Assembly (NCBI GenBank): GCA_001692895.1
Contig: KV748180.1
Coordinates: 862,195-926,194 of the forward strand
Source of the DNA: Cenococcum geophilum 1.58
Lineage: Eukaryota > Ascomycota > Dothideomycetes > Gloniales > Gloniaceae
DNA length: 64,000 bases
Reading direction: 5' to 3'
In this document: piece by piece, positions 58,657 through 64,000 of the stretch
Layout: the number at the start of each line of letters is the position of its first letter
Numbering within the stretch: position 1 is the stretch's first letter
Position numbers and translations under genes: made by a program
The notes under the pieces: generated by a model
Databases searched by the model: none
The model's input: the letters and a program-made list of their open reading frames with translations, nothing else
What the model was told of the DNA's origin: nothing

Positions 58657-60597
58657 TTGTAAAGTTCCTATAACTGGAGATGTTGGTTCGTTGGGAACGG
58701 CGAGCGGTATTTAGTCCCTTGGCTAGTCGTGGATTGTCCTAGGGTTGTCTTAACTTGAATATTTACGGCAAAGAAGTTATTGATTAGATCGCAGCGGTCC
58801 GTGCGCTTATCCGAATCCGATAACTGAATCCAAAAACGCGCCATTTATAATGGAACTGTGATGGTCTAAGAGATTAGCGAAGTCCGTGAATCATAAGTAA
58901 GAACATGCTTTAGGCGCAGTAGCCTTATCTCCAAATAGTTTTTAATTGCATATATACATTTGGTTGGTAGTTTGCTAAGCATTATCTTGCTACTTAAGAA
59001 TGGTTTGCGGGAGAATGTTCTTTTTCGCGTGCAATTATTGTGACTGCACGTACAAATCGCACAGCTAAAAGGCTCTGTAGACAGCGCTTGGTTGGCTCGT
59101 ACAAAATGCTCAGAAAAAAGGCGTTATAGGCTGCTTAATTAAGGATACCAAGCTAGAGAGAAGAGAACAGAGGACAAGTGAGAGGTCTCTGGATTTAAGT
59201 ACAAAATCCCCTGGTCTAGCGCCGTACACTGAGACAGGAGTCATGTGAAGCATGTGACGGGTATACGTTTTCAGATAATATAATAGAAATTACACTTAAT
59301 GAAATTGTAAAAATTAAAGGTAACAATTTGAATAAAATATAGCCACACCACCCTGGCGCATCCGGTTGAAAGCACCTTTTTAGTGCTGCCGATCGTTCGG
59401 AGAACGCCGCCTGTTTTACTAGTTAGAATAGGGCTAAACCCCAAAAAATTAGCGTGCTTAGAAAAACGCCCATAACAAAATTAAATGAAGCTTTTCAAAC
59501 CAAACTATTGTAAGGGATTTGCCTATATACTAATTTCTATGGAGGAGCAATTAAGCAATCGTTAAATTGGCAAACGAGAGCCTAATTCCTTCCTTTAAGC
59601 TCTCTAAATCTACCACTTAGTTATAGCTCCCTCGGCTGTAATTATGTTGCATACACGCTGCGCCACAATCGTTACTATCTACTTTATGTATCAACACCTG
59701 TCATGGGACTCACCGGCGCACGTTCGTCAGGCACCTACGCACGTACCTTCGCTACCCCTATTCGTTTCCTTTTCTGTTTCTGCATTCGGACTTCTTGACC
59801 AATTACGCGGTTAATGCACGGTAGCATGAGAAAATAGCTAGCAATTAAGCTTATTTTAGATTGCGTCGTCGACCCCTGTGATAACACCTTTCTACTTTAC
59901 CTCTTTACCCTTATAGATAAAACCACTTAAAGAGGCGTATGAGTCTTTCTATGTAAAGGAACGCGCTGGGTGTCATGAATATTGCTCAGTAATATAAAAT
60001 TAAGAAGAGCCGTATCACCTTAAGAGCACCTGATGTGATTGCGACTCCTTTGACCTAGTTTTTTTCAGCTCTACGATCGCGAGTTGAGGTTGTTCGGATA
60101 TTTCCATTTGATATCGACGGTCGATCTACATACGGCTAATAGAAGGCTTGATCGACATGTGCTTTCAACTGGGTGTGCTAGGGTGGCTGAGAATCTTGGC
60201 AAGGGGCTGAGCGAAATTTTTAGAAGCTGATGCACAAACATGTTGACGTTATCGATAAAGCATGCCGGACGGGATAGCTGCACAAGCTGGAAACAGGGAA
60301 GCAGCTCTCCTACATCCGAATTCACTCCTCTTGTACGGTCTCTTCTTGGCTCTCCAAGATTCGCTCTTTGCTGTCTTTGCTTTTGCTTAGATGCTAGATC
60401 CTCTAGCCACTTCGTTCTTTGCTATTGCTCGAATCCTTCCGATTCGTCTCTAGACACTAGAATTCTACATTCTCCTTTTTCCGTTAAATTACGACTATAG
60501 CCTTATTATTTGCACTCCTTTGCATTTGACTCCTCAGTTCGATCAAGTCTTTCCCTTTCGATGTTAATCACCCGCTGAACTCGTTGCTGTAACCAGC
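58657..60597. other. Long intergenic region between protease and mannosidase genes
   Basis: Divergent promoters for both genes should lie at the two ends. A block near 59148-59180 (AAGGATACCAAGCTAGAGAG) resembles the LTR-like family at 44740 and 47545 but is not RIP-mutated. CT-rich stretches near 60340-60560 precede the mannosidase start. No gene, tRNA or other element was recognised. Confidence 0.45.
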
Positions 60598-62688
60598 ATG
60601 AAACCGCTCCTTCGCCGATGGACTCTCCTATGTGCCCTAGCATTTTTCCTAGTATTCGGTTTTTATCGGCTTGCAGGCTGGGGCCCCGCCCTACGCCCAG
60701 CTAGAAAGTCCTCCCCTCCATCTGGACGAATTACCCACCCTGTGAAATGGAAGAAAGTTCCATTACGGTACCCTGTCTCGTCTATGATACCATTACCTTC
60801 TGGGACACCTGCTGCAATCCCCAAAATCCAACACGACTTCGGTATTGAGACACAGGGAAATAAAGAAGAGAGAGAGAGGCGGCTCGCAGCTGTCAAGCGG
60901 ACATTCTTGCATTCCTGGGAAGGCTACAAGAAACATGCCTGGCTGCAGGATGAGGTGACGCCCGTGTCTGGTGGGTATAAGAATAGTTTTGGAGGACGAG
61001 CTGCGACATTGGTAGACACACTTGATACACTGTCGATAATGGGACTGGATAAGGAATTTGCATTGGCGCTTACGGCATTGAAAAGAATTGACTTCACTAC
61101 TACAGAAGTGCCTACACTTAATGTTTTCGAAACAACAATCCGCTACTTGGGAGGTTTGCTCAGCACCTACGATCTCAGCGAAGGCAAGTACTCCATCCTT
61201 CTCAAGAAAGCTACGGAGCTGGGTGATATGCTGTACACTGCATTTGACACACCGAACCGACTGCCAATCACTCGCTGGAACTGGGAGAAGTACATTTTCC
61301 CCCCAGTACCGACTTCCATCTGGCTGATCATCTTTCTAGTGGGGCACTCAGCGGAGAACAGGAAGCCCCATCGCAAGCCCTAAGTGCCGAGCTAGGTTCT
61401 TTAAGTCTTGAGTTCACCCGCCTCTCACAAATAACTGGCGATCCGAAATACTTCGATGCAGTCCAGCGAATATCCGACCAATTCGAAAAATATCAAAACG
61501 ATACCAGTATCCCAGGACTGTGGCCCGTCCGCATCAACCCGCAACGTGAGTCTTTCACAGTCGACCGCACTTTCACATTCGGTGGCATGTCCGACTCCCT
61601 ATACGAATACTTTCCCAAGCAACACATGCTGCTCGGCGGCCTGGTGTCACAATACCGCAAACTATACATCGGCGCTATCGAAGCCGCAAAAAAGTACCTC
61701 TTCTTCCGTCCCCTGAACCCCGAAAACCAGGACATTCTGCTTTCAGGCACAGTCAAGAAGGGCGTGGCCGACTTCCTGGACCTGCAACCAGAAGGCCAGC
61801 ACCTAGCCTGCTTCACTGGCGGTATGGTGGGGATCGCGGCCAAGATCTTCGAGCGGCCGGATGACCTCGCGATCGCGCGCAAGCTGGTCAACGGCTGCAT
61901 CTGGGCCTACGAGTCGATGCCGACGGGCATCATGCCGGAGAGTTTCAGTGTGGTGCCGTGCCCGGACCCGGACGACTGCGCGTGGAGCTACGAGCGGTGG
62001 TACGACGGCGTCATGCATGAGCAGCAGCGGCGGTGGGTCGAGACGGCGGACGAGAAGGTCGCGCACGCCAGGAGGATCATCGAGGAGGATAAGCTCGCGC
62101 CTGGGTTTACGGGGATCACGGATCGCAGGTTTTTGCTGCGGTATGCTGCAACCCCTTCCTACCTCCGCTCCCTCTTTACCCCTCCCTGAAACACCCTTAA
62201 CCCTACCCCATTCCGTCCCATCCTGCTCCTTCATATCCTGCTCCTTCATTCCGCGCAGTTTTTCCCCCTCATTTCTTAGCTAACATTGGGATCGTTTTTC
62301 TAGTCCCGAAGCCATCGAGTCTATCTTCATCCTGTACCGCATCACGGGCGATACGACGCTGCAGGACAAGGCGTGGCGCATGTTCCAAGCCGTGACGCGG
62401 CACACCAACACCAGCATCGCTAACAGCGCCATCGCGGACGTGACGACGCCGGACCCGGAGCGCATCGACGAGTGCGAGAGCTTCTGGATGGCCGAGACGC
62501 TCAAGTACTTCTATCTCGTCTTCAGTGAGCCGCAGGTTGTCAGTCTAGATAAGTTTGTCTTGTGAGTATTTCGTCTGTTTTCATTCTTGAGGGGAGGGGA
62601 GGTGGTTGTGGGATGGGGGTGACTAGTCGAGATGGCTGGGCTGACTCGATATAGTAATACTGAGGCGCACCCGCTGCGCCGGCCGTAA
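60598..62688 (+). CDS. GH47 class I alpha-1,2-mannosidase
   Basis: Four exons, 60598-61289, 61340-62140, 62304-62561 and 62655-62688, give 594 residues. The introns (50, 163 and 93 bp) have GT-AG ends, and GCTAAC lies before the second acceptor. Residues 9-27 are a signal anchor, making a type II membrane protein of the ER or Golgi. GH47 blocks appear in order: [19 protein letters not shown] (132-150), [13 protein letters not shown] (231-243), [14 protein letters not shown] (about 311-323), [34 protein letters not shown] across the second splice, [17 protein letters not shown], and the C-terminal [10 protein letters not shown], whose Thr binds the calcium ion. These enzymes trim alpha-1,2-linked mannose from N-glycans. 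The tiny last exon (34 nt) supplies the calcium-binding motif and is easy to miss. The gene appears intact. Confidence 0.92.
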
Positions 62689-62869
62689 AGGTGATGCCAA
62701 GGCATCTTGAGGGATGGGATTTAGACCTGGGACGCAAACATACATATACATAGAGGTATTTCTGGCGTGCGGAAAACGGCGACGGCGTAGGAGATATATA
62801 TATCTGTAATCCGATAGATAGGCATGATTGTCTCAGAGGGCGTTTAGATCTAGATGGAACTGTATTGTA

Positions 62870-63207
62870 CAGGCAAAACTCCTTAATACCATACCGGGTA
62901 TATAACAATGCATTTTATATTAGGATCTACACGCCCTGATCAAGCCTTTTTTGGTGTAACTAACCATAATCTGACTTTTGACGATATCGTTAAGCTCTAC
63001 GACCAATATCGGTATAGCTAGTTGTATGGGAAGGAGGTATACCTGGCCCATAAGGAGGGAAATCTATACCCTTTGGGCTTTGAGATCCACTTTTTATTGA
63101 AGCTTTGCTGATTATTCACCTTACATGTGACTCTTGATATAACAATACCATTGGTATTACTATACATTTGGCGTCAAAACCCATATCGTACTAAGGAGTT
63201 TTGCCTG
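62870..63207. mobile_element. 338-bp MITE with TA target duplication
   Basis: CAGGCAAAACTCCTTA and its inverted copy TAAGGAGTTTTGCCTG form the ends. Similarity extends to about 29 bp with a few mismatches. TA lies on both sides (62868-62869 and 63208-63209), as for Tc1/mariner (pogo/Fot1-type) elements. There is no RIP and no transposase. A short ORF from 62908 (about 38 codons) has no known domain. Confidence 0.85.
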
Positions 63208-63209
63208 TA

Positions 63210-64000
63210 GTCTGAGCTCTGGGTAGTAAAAAGCGTTATATTCCATGCTGCCATTGAGCCGCCCGCTTGATCAGTGTTTCCTGCTTCCACCTAGCGATCG
63301 CTGCAGCCGCTTCAGTCGAGCGGAGGGTCGATGCTTTTGGCCGGTAGAGAAACCCCTTCGGCAGAAAAAACCGGCCTGGACTCGATCAACCGCTCTGTCG
63401 AGCGTGCAAGTACTACACCCATAACCAACAGCGCAACCCGTCGTATCCCATCGTATCTCATCCCATCCCACCATCCCCACCAAAAGACAACCCTCCCCTA
63501 CCGCACCGAAGCAAGAAGCTGATAATTAAACCCCCGCCCGTGTCGCATCTTGCATGAAATAGCGCCTCGCCTAAATCTCGTATCGCACAATCCACCCCTG
63601 AGATCGGCGGCAGGGAAAACCTGCAGCTCGCGGCGCCGATCGGGTTCGGCAGCGCGCCATGAACCCGCGCCGCCGGGGCAAAGCTATGGCCGTTTCAACG
63701 CGGAGGGTAGCGTGGGTTGGGCCGGCTGTGAGAGTGAGGGTCAGATGTGGGTGGGTGCGGCGAGAAAGGATGACAACTGTTCGTGCCGCGCCGGGCCCAG
63801 GACAGAGCGAGACTACATTATGTTTCTTTCCTTATCCCTTCAGCTGGTGAAATTCGTCCTACGGTTATCGATAAGATCCAGCCGATAGAATAGGATCAAG
63901 GCTCCGTGATTCGAATCTACGTGGTTGTAGAAGCTGTCGATTTTAACATACAATTACTATATACACTCAATCTTTGGAGCTGAGTCGCTCAATATGAGGA
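63210..64000. other. Unassigned right end of window
   Basis: GC-normal DNA with overlapping short frames on both strands. None has a recognisable domain, start context or splice pattern. It may be an intergenic region or the edge of a gene outside the window. Confidence 0.4.

Noticed and set aside
63890-63930. T-arm-like GATTCGAATC suggesting a tRNA
   Set aside because: The surrounding stem does not pair and no acceptor, D or anticodon arm can be drawn.

Overview
The window looks like a chromosome segment of a filamentous ascomycete (Pezizomycotina). Genes are few, with short introns (48-60 bp, one of 163 bp) that have GT-AG ends and CTAAC-like branch sites. About three quarters of the DNA is retrotransposon wreckage in which CA and TG are almost absent and TA is in excess, while CC, GG and CG survive. 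That is the mark of repeat-induced point mutation (RIP, CpA to TpA on both strands). Old CAG, CAA and TGG codons now read TAG or TAA, so the elements have no long ORFs. Reading those stops as Q or W still shows gag, protease, reverse transcriptase (RT), RNase H, integrase and chromodomain.

Layout. 1-4195: a LINE (non-LTR element), + strand. 4196-26480: a Gypsy integrase split by a 21-kb Copia-like element (4685-25723, 200-bp LTRs, AATAC target duplication). That element holds two further full LTR elements: Gypsy B (8407-15608, with an unmutated solo LTR inside) and Gypsy C (16084-24028). 27636-29351: a secreted alpha/beta-hydrolase peptidase gene. 29978-30557: a broken membrane-protein gene. 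30910-44700: a Copia gag scrap, then a minus-strand Gypsy (E) interrupted by a non-autonomous LTR element (D, 32599-35093) and a full Gypsy (F, 36284-42503). 44700-47815: degenerate repeats and LTR scraps. 47990-50405: MTG1 and MED20, housekeeping genes convergent tail to tail. 50740-55120: more Gypsy relics with a 649-bp inverted-repeat element and a 127-bp mini-LTR, both unmutated. 55369-58656: a gasdermin-like gene facing an ankyrin-subtilisin gene. 60598-62688: a GH47 alpha-1,2-mannosidase. 62870-63207: a TA-flanked MITE.

The most interesting system is the convergent pair at 55369-58656. A 283-residue gasdermin-like protein with an acidic C-terminal tail lies 146 bp from a 726-residue protein that joins about nine ankyrin repeats to a subtilisin domain with an intact Asp-His-Ser triad. 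This matches the known fungal logic of a pore-forming cell-death protein released by a neighbouring subtilisin-like protease (HET-Q1/HET-Q2 type), here with the protease fused to an ankyrin array that could act as a sensor. Family assignment of the gasdermin is by recognition only.

The other genes are ordinary cell functions: mitochondrial ribosome assembly (MTG1), transcription (MED20), N-glycan trimming (GH47) and extracellular peptide hydrolysis. No rRNA, tRNA or CRISPR was recognised.
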